Positions 44,467 to 54,794 of a DNA stretch of 64,000 bases are shown here, piece after piece (within the stretch, counting starts at the first letter, position 1; every line of letters starts with the position of its first letter). Made by a program: the position numbers and the translations under genes. Source of the DNA: Castor canadensis (lineage: Eukaryota; Chordata; Mammalia; Rodentia; Castoridae); NCBI RefSeq assembly GCF_047511655.1, contig NC_133390.1:168970083-169034082 (forward strand), in the 5' to 3' direction. The notes under the pieces are model-generated. The model worked only from the letters and a program-made list of their open reading frames with translations. It did not search any database and was not told where the DNA came from.

Positions 44467-45010
44467 ACCTTTTTGTCACATTTCTCCATACTCTGTGTTT
44501 CTAAGCAGTGCCCCTCAGGTTTTGTGTTTGGTTTGGTTTGGTTTGGCTTTTTTTAGGAGGGGGCAGAAAGCAGGAAGAATCACTTGATTGTTTTTTAAAG
44601 CTATTTCCTGTGCTTACATCTTGTTTCTTTACCCTCAGTGATGTTAATGGAATTGCCTGGCAGCAAATGTAAAAGCCTTATTTTTTATTTCAATGGCTGC
44701 ATAAAATTCCTTCCAACCTAGAGACTGTATGGGTGAAGGCAGTGCTAGCTGCTGTAACAAATAGAAGCCGGAGACCCAGGGCTCAGCACAATCACAGATA
44801 ATTTCTCTTGTGAAGACCAGTAACAAAGTTCCTGGTAAACCTGTGTCCTCCATGTGGTCACCCCGGGACCCAGGCTGGTCCTCCCTCTGGAAGGAAGCAA
44901 ATTCTGTCAGAAAAGGAAAAAGGAAGCAAATTCTGTCAGAAAGTGGATGAGGAAAGAGACAGAACAACTAAGTAGTGGTCTGAGGCGTCAATGGTCCAGT
45001 TCCACACACT
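44467..45010. other. Unique sequence with a 29-base duplication
   Basis: GGAAGCAAATTCTGTCAGAA occurs at 44893 and again at 44922, a tandem duplication of period 29. No gene was recognised. Confidence 0.5.
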
Positions 45011-45017
45011 GCTCATT

Positions 45018-45237
45018 GTTTTTGTGTGCGTGTGGTACAGGAGTTTGAACTCAGGGCCTTGCTCTTGCTATGCAAGCATTCTATCACGTGAGCCATGCCT
45101 CAGTCCTTTTGCTTTTGTAGTTTGTTTTTTAGATAGGGTCTCATGCTAACTTTGCCCTGGCTAGCTTAGGATGGCAATTCTTCTGCCTCCACTTCCCAAG
45201 TAGCTGGAATTCCAGGTGTGCACCACCATGCCCAGCC
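45018..45237 (-). repeat. B1-ID composite SINE
   Basis: GGAGTTTGAACTCAGGGCCT, CTTGCTATGCAAGCATTCTA, GATAGGGTCTCATGCTAACT and AGTAGCTGGAATTCCAGGTG on the + strand. Confidence 0.9.
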
Positions 45238-45631
45238 CTGTGCAATCATTTCTGCTCCCGGCCCATGGACCAGAACTCAGTCATTGGCCACACCTGACTG
45301 CAAGAGGGACTGGGAAACAGAGTCCACATCTGTGTCCAGGACAAAGAAAGCTGGGCCTGGGTGAACGCCTCAGTGTCTGTACCTCTAGAATTAAATAACA
45401 GCAGGGCCTGTTGTGCACTGATAAATACTTCCTCTGTCACCATAGGCACACACCTCTTCCTGTTCTAAGGTGCAACAGTGCTCCTAGGACCTACCACGAA
45501 CATTTTGCCCTGCAGAGAGCTGCACATGGAATGTCAGAAACTCCCAGCCCTGGGGTCCTTTTCCATCTGAGATCTCAAGAAAGGGTTGCATGGGAAGGGT
45601 TACAAGAAAATGACTTTAAAAAGAGCCTGTA

Positions 45632-45704
45632 AGGCTTGGGGTGGAGCTCAGTGCAAAGCACTTGCCTAGCATGTGCAAGTCCCTGGCTTTGATCTCCAGT
45701 GTCA

Positions 45705-45705
<1 letters not shown>
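45632..45705 (+). repeat. ID-type SINE
   Basis: GGCTTGGGGTGGAGCTCAGT, GCACTTGCCTAGCATGTGC and TGGCTTTGATCTCCAGTGTC. Its tail is a CA array rather than poly(A). Confidence 0.85.

Positions 45706-45750
<45 letters not shown>
45703..45750 (+). repeat. (CA)n microsatellite at a SINE tail
   Basis: About 48 bases of CA with one CATACA interruption, directly after the ID body. Confidence 0.9.
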
Positions 45751-45760
<10 letters not shown>

Positions 45761-45770
45761 GGTTGCTCTA

Positions 45771-45885
45771 AACTAGGCGTGGTGATGCAGTCTGCAACCC
45801 CAGCACTTGAGAGGCCAAGGCAGGATGATCACAAGTTCAAGACCAGCCTGGACTTGCGTGGCCAAACCCTGTCTTAGAAAAAGTT
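45771..45885 (+). repeat. B1-type SINE
   Basis: AGGCGTGGTGATGCAGTCTG, CAACCCCAGCACTTGAGAGG and CAAGTTCAAGACCAGCCTGG. Confidence 0.85.
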
Positions 45886-46009
45886 GACACAGGTCTGAGT
45901 TTTGACTAGAGGGACATGCCTAGTAAGAGGAGTCACTGGGATTTGATCTCAGGGCGTTCTGATCCAGATAGCAGTGAGCACAGAGCTAAGCTTTACCACT
46001 GCTTCCTGG

Positions 46010-46165
46010 AGACCAGGTACTGTCCGGAGTGCGTCATACACGGTCATTTGTGCTGTTCTCCCAATGGCCCTGTGAGCGAGTGAGCGATCTCTACAACACC
46101 CAAGGTGGGTGGGGAAGCGAGGCTCTGAGCGCTCGTGTGAGCTGCCCAGGGTCACATGGCTGGCT
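46010..46165 (-). repeat. MIR element
   Basis: GTACTGTCCGGAGTGCGTC, GAGGCTCTGAGCGCTCGTGT and GCCCAGGGTCACATGGCTGG. Confidence 0.6.
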
Positions 46166-47480
46166 CCAGGAGACCGTTCTAGTACAGAGCGGACAAACTG
46201 TCCACTCCACAGACCCAGCCCCTACAGGTGCTTCCCAAGATCATCTCCCAAACAAACCCCTTGCCTTGTCACCCCATCTGCTTCTGGGGGACTCACTCCA
46301 GCTCTGCATTCTCTCTCCTCCTTCCTGGGTGTATGTCAGCTCAGGCTTATGCACGCTTCAGTCAGTCATTGAATAGAAGCAGACTGAGCCCTGCAGTGTG
46401 CGAGGTACTGTGCTGTGTTGACCTCGGGAGCTGAGATAATAGTGGCAGAAGGACAAGGAAAGAAGCAAATAAGCTTGTCCCTCCGCTTAAGATCCGCTGC
46501 TCTGGAGAAAGTCAACGGGGTGATGTGCTGGGCCCTGGGCTTCTATTCAAGTTCACAGCCAGGCTTGTCTGATTCTGTTGGTCACATGCAGGGACCCAAG
46601 CACGGGTATTTTTTTTTTTTTCTCTTGAGGTCCCCAGGTATGGAATATGCAGAGAGAGCCTGAAGGAGTGTCGGTGTGATGGAGGCAGTGTTCAATGGAT
46701 GGGCAGGTGAGCTCCTTCCTGGGGAGGTGTTTTTTGTCCATGCCAATGGACAGGCAACTGGAGAATTTGTTTTGCAAAGGCCCAGTGGCTAGAAGACAAG
46801 TACCATGCAAGGCTGCCCGTGGTAGGGAGAGAGGAGGCTGAAGAGCTGTGGGTCCCGGTCTCAGAGTTCTTCAGCCAATGTACAAACTGCAACTGCACAT
46901 CTTAGCTCACGGTGAGCTGGGCAGTCAGGGTGCTGGGCCACAGCCAGCGTGGGGAGCCGGAGAGAATAGAAAATACCAGCCTGTAGCGTGCATGAGGTCA
47001 GCGTGGGTTTTTGAAACTTCCATTTCAAGTTTGATAAAGGGGCACACTGTGCTACACCGTAAAGCAAGTTTCTTACTGTGCGTCTCCGTCAAAGAAATTG
47101 AAAGCCTGTGTTTAGTCCCTGTGAACATCTGGAATTTAGCCCACGGGCAGTGGGGAACCATTAAAGACGTTTTAGTGGGGGCATGGCAAGGGCAGATTTA
47201 TGTTGAAAAACCTCCCTCCAGGAGCCTGGGGAACAGAGCTGGGGGAGGCCGGCAGGGGAGGCTGGGAGGCACCATCCAAGGATGCTGGAGTTGGTTACCC
47301 GGGAGGAACAGAGCCTCGCGCGGGTCACTGTGGCAGGGATGCTTGTTCCTGAAGGAAGCAGAGGCTGGAAGACCAAAAGGCTGTTTTCAGCTTGGCTTCC
47401 CATTCCTTCTGGGGGAGTCCTGACCCCTGAATTGTCCCCCTTTCTGCAGCCCCATCATCCCAAGTGTGGCAGACACAGGG
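46165..47480. other. Unique sequence with L2-like traces
   Basis: A decayed L2-associated piece lies at about 47080-47200 (GGGGAACCATTAAAGACGTT). No exon was recognised. Confidence 0.35.
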
Positions 47481-47489
47481 CTCTTATTT

Positions 47490-47625
47490 TAACACTTTGC
47501 AGACAGTTTGCAAAAGCTTTTCAAGCATGTACTCGCTTAATATCCTCACAACAGCACCATTTCACAGATAAGAAAACTGAGGCCAGGAAGGACTAAGTTA
47601 CCATTGCCAGAGTTACAGGTGCCAT
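47490..47625 (-). repeat. MIR element
   Basis: ATCCTCACAACAGCACCATT, TCACAGATAAGAAAACTGAG and GCCAGAGTTACAG. Confidence 0.7.
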
Positions 47626-48825
47626 CACGGTGCACAGCTGGCCCTGCCGCCAGGCAGCACGGCTCCAGAGTCTGTGTCCCTGCAGCATCCTTGGTGGTGG
47701 CGATGGAATTCAGGGGATAATGACGTGGGACAATGGCTCCATGAGCAGCGCATTCAGGAGACAATTGCTTAAAGCTGTGCACACCTGGCCACGGGTACCT
47801 GGAACTGAGCAGGGGAGAAACCAGACCATCTGTGCTGCTATGGGTCCCCACCCTGCTAGAGCTGTGTCCCCCCACAGACACATGACCAGAGTGGCAGAAC
47901 AGCAGGATTCACACCTGCCTCCACCACTTTCTCCCTGGGTGGCTGGAGGGTGGCATCAGGTCTGATCCTGTGGTCAGGTCCTGAGGACCAAGCCTGCTGC
48001 AGTGACAGCCCCTTTGTTAGTGTGAGCTGCTGATCGGACCACACGAGGTCAGACTTGGGGCTGGGATGGACACACAGACATTATTTCCTGAGTCACTGGA
48101 ATTCACTTTCAAAGAGGCCACGACACAGTCTGGCTCATCTCTGGCCCCTCAAATCTGTGGTCTTGTCTCCTCGCCTCTGACCTCTCACAGTGGTCCCAGC
48201 CCTGGGAGCCATCATTCGTGGGCCGCAGAGCACAGTCCACACTCAACCTCCAAGAGTGCTGGGAAGCCACGGTCCCAGGCGGCCATGCCAGGGCCTGGCT
48301 TCCATGCCTCATAGCTCCTGATCTGACCTGTGTGCCTCTTCCCATGGTAAGAACTGTTTTCCTTGGCGTGGGATGGAGACAGGTGACCCCACCTGGTTGG
48401 TTCGGGCCCAGGCTTGTTCGGCCTTCTGACTTCACCAGGCTTGGCACAACCTTGCCTGCTTTGGCTCCCATCCGCCAGGCCAGGCCCTGTCGGGATGAGT
48501 GGCCATTTCTAGAATGTGTTTGTCCAGTCAAGGTTGAGGAACTTCCCAAGCCACCGTCTGTTGACTTTCGCGGGGAGTTCTGGCTGCCTGGTGGTTGCAG
48601 ATGTTCTGTCCTCTTTCCTGGGGTGTGGAGTCACCTGGGAGGGGGGAAACTGACTCTGTTTGTAGATCTGCTCTCTAGAGCTGGCAGCCATATTTGCTGG
48701 GATGAGGCGAGTGCAAGAATGATAATTTTTCCTTGTAGCGCTTGGTAACTCTTTGGAGAAATTTAAAATGCAACCGAGGAAGGAAGTGTACTTGACTGCC
48801 AGGATATGAGCAAGGCAGCCTTTGA
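47626..48825. other. Unique sequence
   Basis: No supported feature. Confidence 0.35.
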
Positions 48826-48828
48826 CAG

Positions 48829-49040
48829 TCTTTTTTTTTTTTCCAGTACTGAGGTTTGAACCCAGGGCTTTGCACTTGCTAGGAAGGTCTCTACCACCGG
48901 AGCCACACTCCCAGCCCTTTCCGCCTTAGTTTAGATTTCAGGTCGGGTCCTACTTTTGCAGGAGCTGGCTTTCAATCACCATCCTCCCATCACCCCTTAC
49001 CCTCTGCACAGCTGGAATTACAGCCATGCCCTGTTTCAGT
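48829..49040 (-). repeat. B1-ID composite SINE
   Basis: Poly(T), GGTTTGAACCCAGGGCTTTG, CACTTGCTAGGAAGGTCTCT, then GGAATTACAGCCATGCCC. Confidence 0.85.
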
Positions 49041-49041
49041 C

Positions 49042-49247
49042 TTTTTTTTTTTGTTTTTTTTTTGTGGTACTGGGGTTTGAACTCAGGGCCTACACCTTGA
49101 GCCACTCCACCAGCCCTTTCTTGTGATGGGTGTTTTCAAGATAGGGTCTCACGAACTGTTTGCCAGTGCTGGCTTCAAACCTTGATCCTCCTGATCTCTG
49201 CCTCTTGAGTAGCTAGGATTACAGGCGTGAGCCACCAGCACCCAGCT
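49042..49247 (-). repeat. B1-ID composite SINE
   Basis: Poly(T), GGGTTTGAACTCAGGGCCTA, GATAGGGTCTCACGAACTG and GTAGCTAGGATTACAGGCGT. It starts within two bases of the previous composite, same strand. Its ID part lacks part of the middle. Confidence 0.9.
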
Positions 49248-49259
49248 CCTCTTACAGCC

Positions 49260-49445
49260 TTTTAAATTTTATTTGCTCATTCATTCGTTCACCCACTCAA
49301 CAAATGTTTATTCACAGCATATTCTGAGCCAGTTATTACCCTAAGCCCAGGGGTACAGCAGGAACGATCTTGTCACAATCTGCAACTTCATGGTCTCCCG
49401 CAGTGGTCCAGTAAAGCTGCATCTCAAATGCAAGCCACATAAAGA
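49260..49445 (+). repeat. Ancient L2-associated repeat, 5' piece
   Basis: TCATTCATTCGTTCACCCAC, TCAACAAATGTTTATTCACA and AAGCCCAGGGGTACAGCAGG. It appears to continue at 49900-50115 after SINE insertions. Confidence 0.5.
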
Positions 49446-49453
49446 ATTTCAAA

Positions 49454-49536
49454 GGGCTGGTGGAGTGGCTCAAGTGGTAGAATACACGCCTAGCAGGCCC
49501 TGAGTTCAAACCCCAGTGCCACCAAAAAAAAAAAAA
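49454..49536 (+). repeat. ID-type SINE, intact
   Basis: GGGCTGGTGGAGTGGCTCAA, GTGGTAGAATACACGCCTAG, GAGTTCAAACCCCAGTGCC and poly(A). A short flanking repeat (AATTTCAAA, then AATTTTCAAA) at 49445-49453 and 49535-49544 is a plausible target-site duplication. Confidence 0.95.
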
Positions 49537-49565
49537 TTTTCAAATGTTGCAGTAAACATAAAACG

Positions 49566-49650
49566 AGCTTGAGTAGTAGAGAACTTGCATAGCATGTGCA
49601 AGGCCTTGAGTTCAAATCCCAGTACAGCCAGGAAAACAAAAATCCCAAAA
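49566..49650 (+). repeat. ID-type SINE, 5'-truncated
   Basis: GAGCTTGAGTAGTAGAGAAC, TGCATAGCATGTGCAAGGCC and TTGAGTTCAAATCCCAGTAC with an A-rich tail. Confidence 0.85.
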
Positions 49651-49899
49651 TATAAAAAGCAACATTTTATTTAATACCATATATCAAAATATTATCAATT
49701 CAATTTATGCTAAATGTTTTTGAGATCGCTAACACATTACTTTTACTAAGTTTTTGAGATCTGGTGTGTATTTGAACAGAACTCAGTCTGGACAAGCCAC
49801 ATTTCCAGCCTAGTGTGACCTGTGGCTACCATACAGAGTCTAAAGGGACAGGCAAGCATAGCACAGCTAAATACTCATCTGTTAGCTGCAGTGGTGAGG

Positions 49900-50115
49900 A
49901 TGGATAGGAGGCAAGGTCAGGGTGCTGCAAAGATTCAGAAGGGAGAGTGGTGATGGTACCAGTGGCATCAGGGAAGGCTTCTTGGAAGCAATGACACTGT
50001 GCCATTTATGCAGAAGCCTAAAGATGGGGGAATGGAATAAGCATCAAGGATAGAAGGGACAGTGATGCATAAACCCCAAGGTAGCAAGGAGCTCGCTGTT
50101 TTGAAGGAACAACAG
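49900..50115 (+). repeat. Ancient L2-associated repeat, 3' piece
   Basis: GGGAAGGCTTCTTGGAAGCA, ATGACACTGTGCCATTTATG and GGAATGGAATAAGCATCAAG. Continuation of 49260-49445. Confidence 0.5.
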
Positions 50116-50740
50116 GTAGAATGCTCACGTCACAAGAGGATACACCAGTGAGGGATGTGTTGGAGCTGGGTCACATGAAACCACCAGCACAGCCGCTGGT
50201 GCCCAGCAAGGCTCTGCTGATCACAACAGCTGGCACTCGGAGAGCCAGCTGCTGCTGCAGTCACCTCACACATCTGGGCAGCTGGCTAAGCCAGGCATGG
50301 TGGGTCCTTTCAGGTCAGTCCCCGATGGGGCTCAGCCAGCCAGTAGCCATTGTCCCTCCTTCCAGGCCCACAGAATCCCGATCTTGCATAGTTGGCCATG
50401 AACTTGGCCCAAAGGGATGAAGGGTGAGTAGACTAGGCCCTGCATCCATGACTGGTTAGGCCTGATCATATGATCCAGGACTGACCAACGAGACAGATGT
50501 CTGCTGGAGGACGCTGGTGGAGAAGGGCATGTGGAGGAGGCTCTTGCCATTTCCCTCCTTCTTGTCAGGGCGTTTCTCCGAGCTGTGGTTCATGTACTCT
50601 TGAGACCACAGATGGTGGCCAAGAGACACCCAGGATTCTGACCTACCTGGGCCACCATCACTTGACATCTTATGCCTGTGATAAGCCATGTCTGTACACT
50701 TTACTGTCATGTGTGTCCTGGGGACTGAGCCCAAGAATAG
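50116..50740. other. Unique or decayed repeat sequence
   Basis: Parts near 50420-50560 resemble an old repeat of unassigned family. No gene was recognised. Confidence 0.3.
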
Positions 50741-50744
50741 CAAT

Positions 50745-50860
50745 GGTTTACTGAGCACTTACTCTCTGCTGGGCATTCTGCAGAGCCCTCATCACAGTCT
50801 CTTATGTCCATCATACAGATGAGCCAGGATTCACACCCAAGCCTGTGGCCACAGAGTCCA
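50745..50860 (-). repeat. MIR element
   Basis: TACTGAGCACTTACTCTCTG, CCATCATACAGATGAGCCAG. Confidence 0.6.
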
Positions 50861-51079
50861 GCAGGGAAACAGAAATGGAGGAATTTTCAAAATGGCAGCC
50901 ACCTGAGAAAAGTATTAGATAGCATCCACCCTGGATTTTAGAAAATACTGTCACTAAGCTTGGCTAGCTTTTTAATGCTATGTCATCTCTCCATTTTTAG
51001 AAGACATTAGTTTGAAAGGTTTATTATCCCGTCCGCTCCCACCACCCCCCAAAAAAAAAAGACACATAATTCTTCCAAA

Positions 51080-51235
51080 ACATGGTTTCTCAACCTGGGC
51101 ACTTTTGACATTTGGGATCCAACGATTCCTTGCTGTGGGCTGTCCTGTGTGTTGTAGAATACTTGCCAGCTGTACCCTTTCCAGACTGTGACAACCAGAA
51201 GTACCTCCAGGCATTGCTAATACTAGTGGGCGCTC
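51080..51235 (-). mobile_element. hAT-Charlie MER5-type element
   Basis: GGTTTCTCAACCTGGGCAC, TTTTGACATTTGGGATCC, TGGGCTGTCCTGTGTGTTGT and GACTGTGACAACCAGAAGTA match the reverse complement of MER5A from its terminal repeat inwards. Confidence 0.8.
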
Positions 51236-51671
51236 TCTAGTGCTCATTGAAGGCTAAGTGGTTTTGTTTTAATCCTCTCGTTCTGTGTTTTACTGTGTTT
51301 GTTGGTTGCTTTGTTCATTTGTTTGTTTTGTTTTAACCGTGACTTTTTATTTTTTTAACTACCCCAGAAATTCCAGACCCTAGGAATTCTTCAGCCAGCT
51401 TTCAGTGTTTTGAAGCTAAAGTGGCTAAGCTAACTCGGGAGCTCAAATCTACATTCATAATTCCCTTGGCCTGTTTCAGCCCCATGATGCACTCTTTTGG
51501 GGCTCTGCCAAGGGGCCGTACTCAAGGCTGTGTGGTTTTGCCTTCATTTGGAATTTGGAAGGGCCTCCCCAAGCCCCACTCTAATACACTAATGATTACA
51601 CTGGGTCGGGGAGGGATGCAGAGGCCCACGTGCTCTGACGGCATAGCCCTAAGGTTCAAAGTGTGCTGGCC

Positions 51672-51902
51672 CAATGCGAGTCAACTCCCTGCATAGCTGT
51701 CCTTATCTCTACCAGCAAAAACCCTTGTTCCTTCCTATTATTGCTTATACTCTCTCCACAACAAAATTAGAGATAAGGGCAAAAGAGTTTCCACCGGGTA
51801 TTGCGGGGATGGGGGAAGGGGGGAGAAATGACCCAAGCATTGTATGCACATATGAATAAAAGAAATTGTTTTTAAATGCTAAAATAAATAAGTAAAATAA
51901 AT
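51672..51902 (+). mobile_element. Recent L1 3' UTR fragment with perfect target-site duplication
   Basis: A 231-base insertion bounded by AAAGTGTGCTGGCC at 51658-51671 and again at 51903-51916, identical over 14 bases. The insert has a GC/purine-rich tract (GGGGATGGGGGAAGGGGGGA), then GCATTGTATGCACATATGAA, TAAAAGAAATTG and an A-rich tail of AAATA/AATAAG units. It is a severely 5'-truncated L1 3' UTR in + orientation with no coding sequence. The intact duplication marks it as relatively young. The 3' end resembles L1 of beaver-like rodents from memory. Confidence 0.85.
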
Positions 51903-52277
51903 AAAGTGTGCTGGCCGTCAGAGTGACAACGTTATTCCCACCCCCAGGGCCACTCTTAGGAATGTATCCCAGGTACTTCCATTCGGTCCTTTAAGGCATG
52001 ATGTTAAAACAAAACAAAGCCAAACTAAAAGAAAACCAGATCAACTCACAGGGTCCCTGGCCAACATGGTGAACCCGCGGCTGTGCACTGCAGTTCTTGT
52101 GGCGATTCCGCTCCAGGTTCTCCTGGCAGGCATGACGGGAGCATCGTGCAAGATGTGCTCAAATGCAGAGTGGGCGAGAGCTACTTCTCTCCACTGGTCA
52201 CCATTTCCAAAACCCCTCCATTTCCATCTCCCCGCTGACCTCTGCGGTAGAAGTGGAGTTGAGTGCGTAGATGGGCA

Positions 52278-52445
52278 GTGCTAGTTTTCACCCCGAGGGA
52301 CATTTGGTGATAGCTAAAGAGATTTTTGATTGTTAAGAGGGGAAAGGGAAGCCCCCAGTATCTAGGGAGGAGAGGGACAAGGGATGGTGACAATCAGCTG
52401 TACAGCTGTGACCCACAGCTGCCCCTGTACCTCAACACGCCCAGC
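52278..52445 (+). mobile_element. hAT-Charlie MER5-type element
   Basis: AGTTTTCACCCCGAGGGACA, TTTGGTGATAGCTAAAGAGA and CCCCCAGTATCTAGGGAGG in MER5A order, + orientation. Confidence 0.6.
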
Positions 52446-52579
52446 CCCAAGCCGCACAGAAGCACCGTGATGGGTAAATGCTCGTTGCATCATGAATTAA
52501 AATGGCTGCATGTTATTTAAGTTCTTTGTCACACAGAGCCAAATCTGTGGGCATACATATGTACGTCTACCTACTTATT

Positions 52580-52700
52580 AGCTATTTCTCCATAGGAAAT
52601 AACCTGAATGTCTATCGATTGAGGAAAGGCTAAACAAACCTTGGTTTAGCATTTCAGTGATGTTACTAAAAAGAACTAGGTCCCATGTGGACTGGTGTTG
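52580..52700 (+). mobile_element. Ancient L1 3' fragment
   Basis: AATAACCTGAATGTCTATCG, ATTGAGGAAAGGCTAAACAA match the L1 3' region in + orientation. Confidence 0.5.
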
Positions 52701-52718
52701 AAAACTGTCCGCAGTGGG

Positions 52719-52828
52719 TTTTGTTTTGGTTTGTTTTTTTTTAATTATTGTGTGGCATGGGGGTTTGAATTCAGGGCCTCACATTTGCTGGGTGGGTTCT
52801 CTACCACTCGAACCACTTTGCCAGCCCC
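52719..52828 (-). repeat. ID-type SINE
   Basis: GGGGGTTTGAATTCAGGGCC, CTCTACCACTCGAACCACTT and TGCCAGCCCC on the + strand. Confidence 0.9.
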
Positions 52829-52851
52829 ACAGGATATTTTTATATATTTTT

Positions 52852-52876
52852 GTACACACACACACACACACACACA
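52852..52876 (+). repeat. (CA)n microsatellite
   Basis: A 25-base CA run between the ID and B1 elements. Confidence 0.85.
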
Positions 52877-52888
52877 AAGAAAAAAAAA

Positions 52889-52986
52889 GCCACTGTGATA
52901 GCACACGTCTGTAATCCCAGCCCTCAGGCAGCTAAGGCAGGAGGATTGAAAGTTCAAGGCCAGGCTACATAGTGAGACCCTGCCTC

Positions 52987-52987
<1 letters not shown>
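52889..52987 (+). repeat. B1-type SINE ending in a TG array
   Basis: GATAGCACACGTCTGTAATC, CCAGCCCTCAGGCAGCTAAG, CAAGGCCAGGCTACATAGTG and AGACCCTGCCTCA, then directly TG repeats in place of poly(A). Confidence 0.9.

Positions 52988-53042
<55 letters not shown>
52988..53042 (+). repeat. (TG)27 microsatellite
   Basis: About 55 bases of uninterrupted TG at the 3' end of the B1 element. Confidence 0.9.
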
Positions 53043-53043
<1 letters not shown>

Positions 53044-53875
53044 TGTGTACATATATATTCGATGACATTTTTGCTAAAAATAAGCGATAATGTTTTTTTG
53101 GTGGTGATAAGGAATTTTGTAGGCATGATAATGGTTTCGGCTTTTTTCTTTAGCGATTCATACGGAAACATTTACAAGTGAAATAGTACTGTTGGATTCG
53201 CTGCAGAATACCATGAGAGGCAAGGAGAAGGGCAGAAATGGGGCGAGATTGGCCCGGAGCTGCTGAGGGTGTGGGGTCCTGGCTCTGCGTAGGTCTGAAA
53301 TCCCCTGTGATGGAAAGTTGCTGTGCACGATCCCTCCCACCTGAGTCTGGGAGGACAGCAGCCTTGCTCTGTGACCCTCATCCTCAGCCTGATCCCTTCC
53401 TTTCTGGGTGCCTCAGGTGATGCCCTTCTCCCATTGCCCGAGGCAGCTGTCCGTCACATTGCATTTTACCCAATAGAAATGGGGGGCGGGAGAGGGTCCG
53501 CCCCATCCCTTTAAGGACTTCATGTTGGGAGCATCATCTTGAGTCCAACCCATGGCCTATCATGAGCAACCCCTGCCCGCAAGAGAACCTGGGAAACGCC
53601 ATCTTTACTCTGGGTGACTGACTGTGCTCTGTTGAGAATTGGGGGCTTCTGATGTAGGAGGGGGAGGGGTCGCCTAACAGTCTCTACCACCGTGTCCCTC
53701 GGACCATGGATGGTGATTACACAGGCCAGTGGGCCCCAGGGGCCGTTATCCTGTTCCTTTGTATGTTCTGTTCAACTTTTTACCATAAGCATATATTTAT
53801 TTTCTTTTGTAAAAAGAAATAAAAATATGTTACTGATAAATAGTGCATACATAATCCTCGTATAAAAGTCTGTAT
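53043..53875. other. Mostly unique sequence with an L1M-type tail
   Basis: ATAAGCATATATTTATTTTC followed by AAAAAGAAATAAAAATATG at about 53780-53830 resembles the 3' end of an old LINE. No exon was recognised. Confidence 0.35.
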
Positions 53876-53877
53876 GA

Positions 53878-53991
53878 GCAGGGCATGGTGGCCACGACTG
53901 TAACCCTAGCCCTTGGGAGGCTGAAACAGGAGGATCAGGAGTTCAAGGCCAACCTGGGCTACAGAGTGAGACCTTGTCTCAAAATACAAAA
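53878..53991 (+). repeat. B1-type SINE
   Basis: GGGCATGGTGGCCACGACTG, CCCTTGGGAGGCTGAAACAG, CAAGGCCAACCTGGGCTACA and GAGACCTTGTCTCAAAA. Confidence 0.9.
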
Positions 53992-54224
53992 CGTCTATTT
54001 GAGGTTCTAGGGTCATTGTCCGTATTTGCTTTACTGGCTGGAGAGTCATTGCCAATTACAGTTACTACAGTAGCTGCTGAGGGAGCAACAGTGTCCCCTG
54101 TCCTCAGAAAGGGACAAATAATGTGCAAGACACTGCAAGAGAGTGATGAGAACTGAAAAGACAGATAAAACAGATAGGCTTGGAAAAGAGATTGTGGTGG
54201 GGGGAGGGAATGGGTTGATTACAT

Positions 54225-54344
54225 GACCAAGAGTGGCCTCTCTGAGGAGGTGACACTTCAGAAAACACCTGAATGAAGTGCAGGAAGGAACCAGTTGGAA
54301 GAGGATTGGTGGCTGAAGGAACAGCAAGGCCAAAAACTATGGGG
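54225..54344 (+). repeat. Ancient L2-associated repeat fragment
   Basis: GGCCTCTCTGAGGAGGTGAC, ACTTCAGAAAACACCTGAAT and GGCTGAAGGAACAGCAAGGC. Confidence 0.55.
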
Positions 54345-54470
54345 TGAGCCAGCATGGTGGTGCACACCTGTAATCCCAGCCCTTGGGAGGCTGAGAAGAG
54401 GGTCTCGAGGAAAAAACAAACCTAGGCTACATAGCAAGACTTGTCTCCAAAACAAAAACAACAAAACGTG
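54345..54470 (+). repeat. B1-type SINE
   Basis: CAGCATGGTGGTGCACACCT, GTAATCCCAGCCCTTGGGAG and CCTAGGCTACATAGCAAGAC. The middle is altered (GAGGAAAAAACAAACC). Confidence 0.85.
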
Positions 54471-54679
54471 AGGTGAAATCAACTTTCTGGGATTGAGCAA
54501 TTGCAAAAAGGGTGACGTCCTGTAGAAGAAGCACTTCCGGGAGGTGAGGTCAGGGGGCAGGGAAGGCTTGGACAAGGTCTGGTATCAGGTTTTTTGGGTA
54601 TTGCTCTAAGTCATCATGGCCGCAGGTGTTCTTATTTTAGCAACTGTGTTCCAAATGTGGAAGAGCATTCCACTGGCGT

Positions 54680-54785
54680 CGGGTCGTGCAGTGGAACAAG
54701 ATCCGCCCTTGTTCCAGCTCTGCTGTCATTAGCTGTGTGATCCCAGGGAGTTACTTCATGGTGGCCTCTCAGTCTGTTCGCTTCT
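54680..54785 (+). repeat. MIR element
   Basis: CCAGCTCTGCTGTCATTAGC, TGTGTGATCCCAGGGAGTTA in + orientation. Confidence 0.6.
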
Positions 54786-54794
54786 CTGGATCCG

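Noticed and set aside
45703-45750. Tandem CA array as a possible CRISPR or satellite
   Set aside because: It is a simple dinucleotide microsatellite at a SINE tail, with no spacers.
46848-47423. 191-codon frame on the + strand
   Set aside because: It passes through an L2-like trace and has no domain or splice-site support.
51421-51696. 91-codon open frame
   Set aside because: It runs from unique sequence into the inserted L1 3' UTR, so it is not an ancestral gene.
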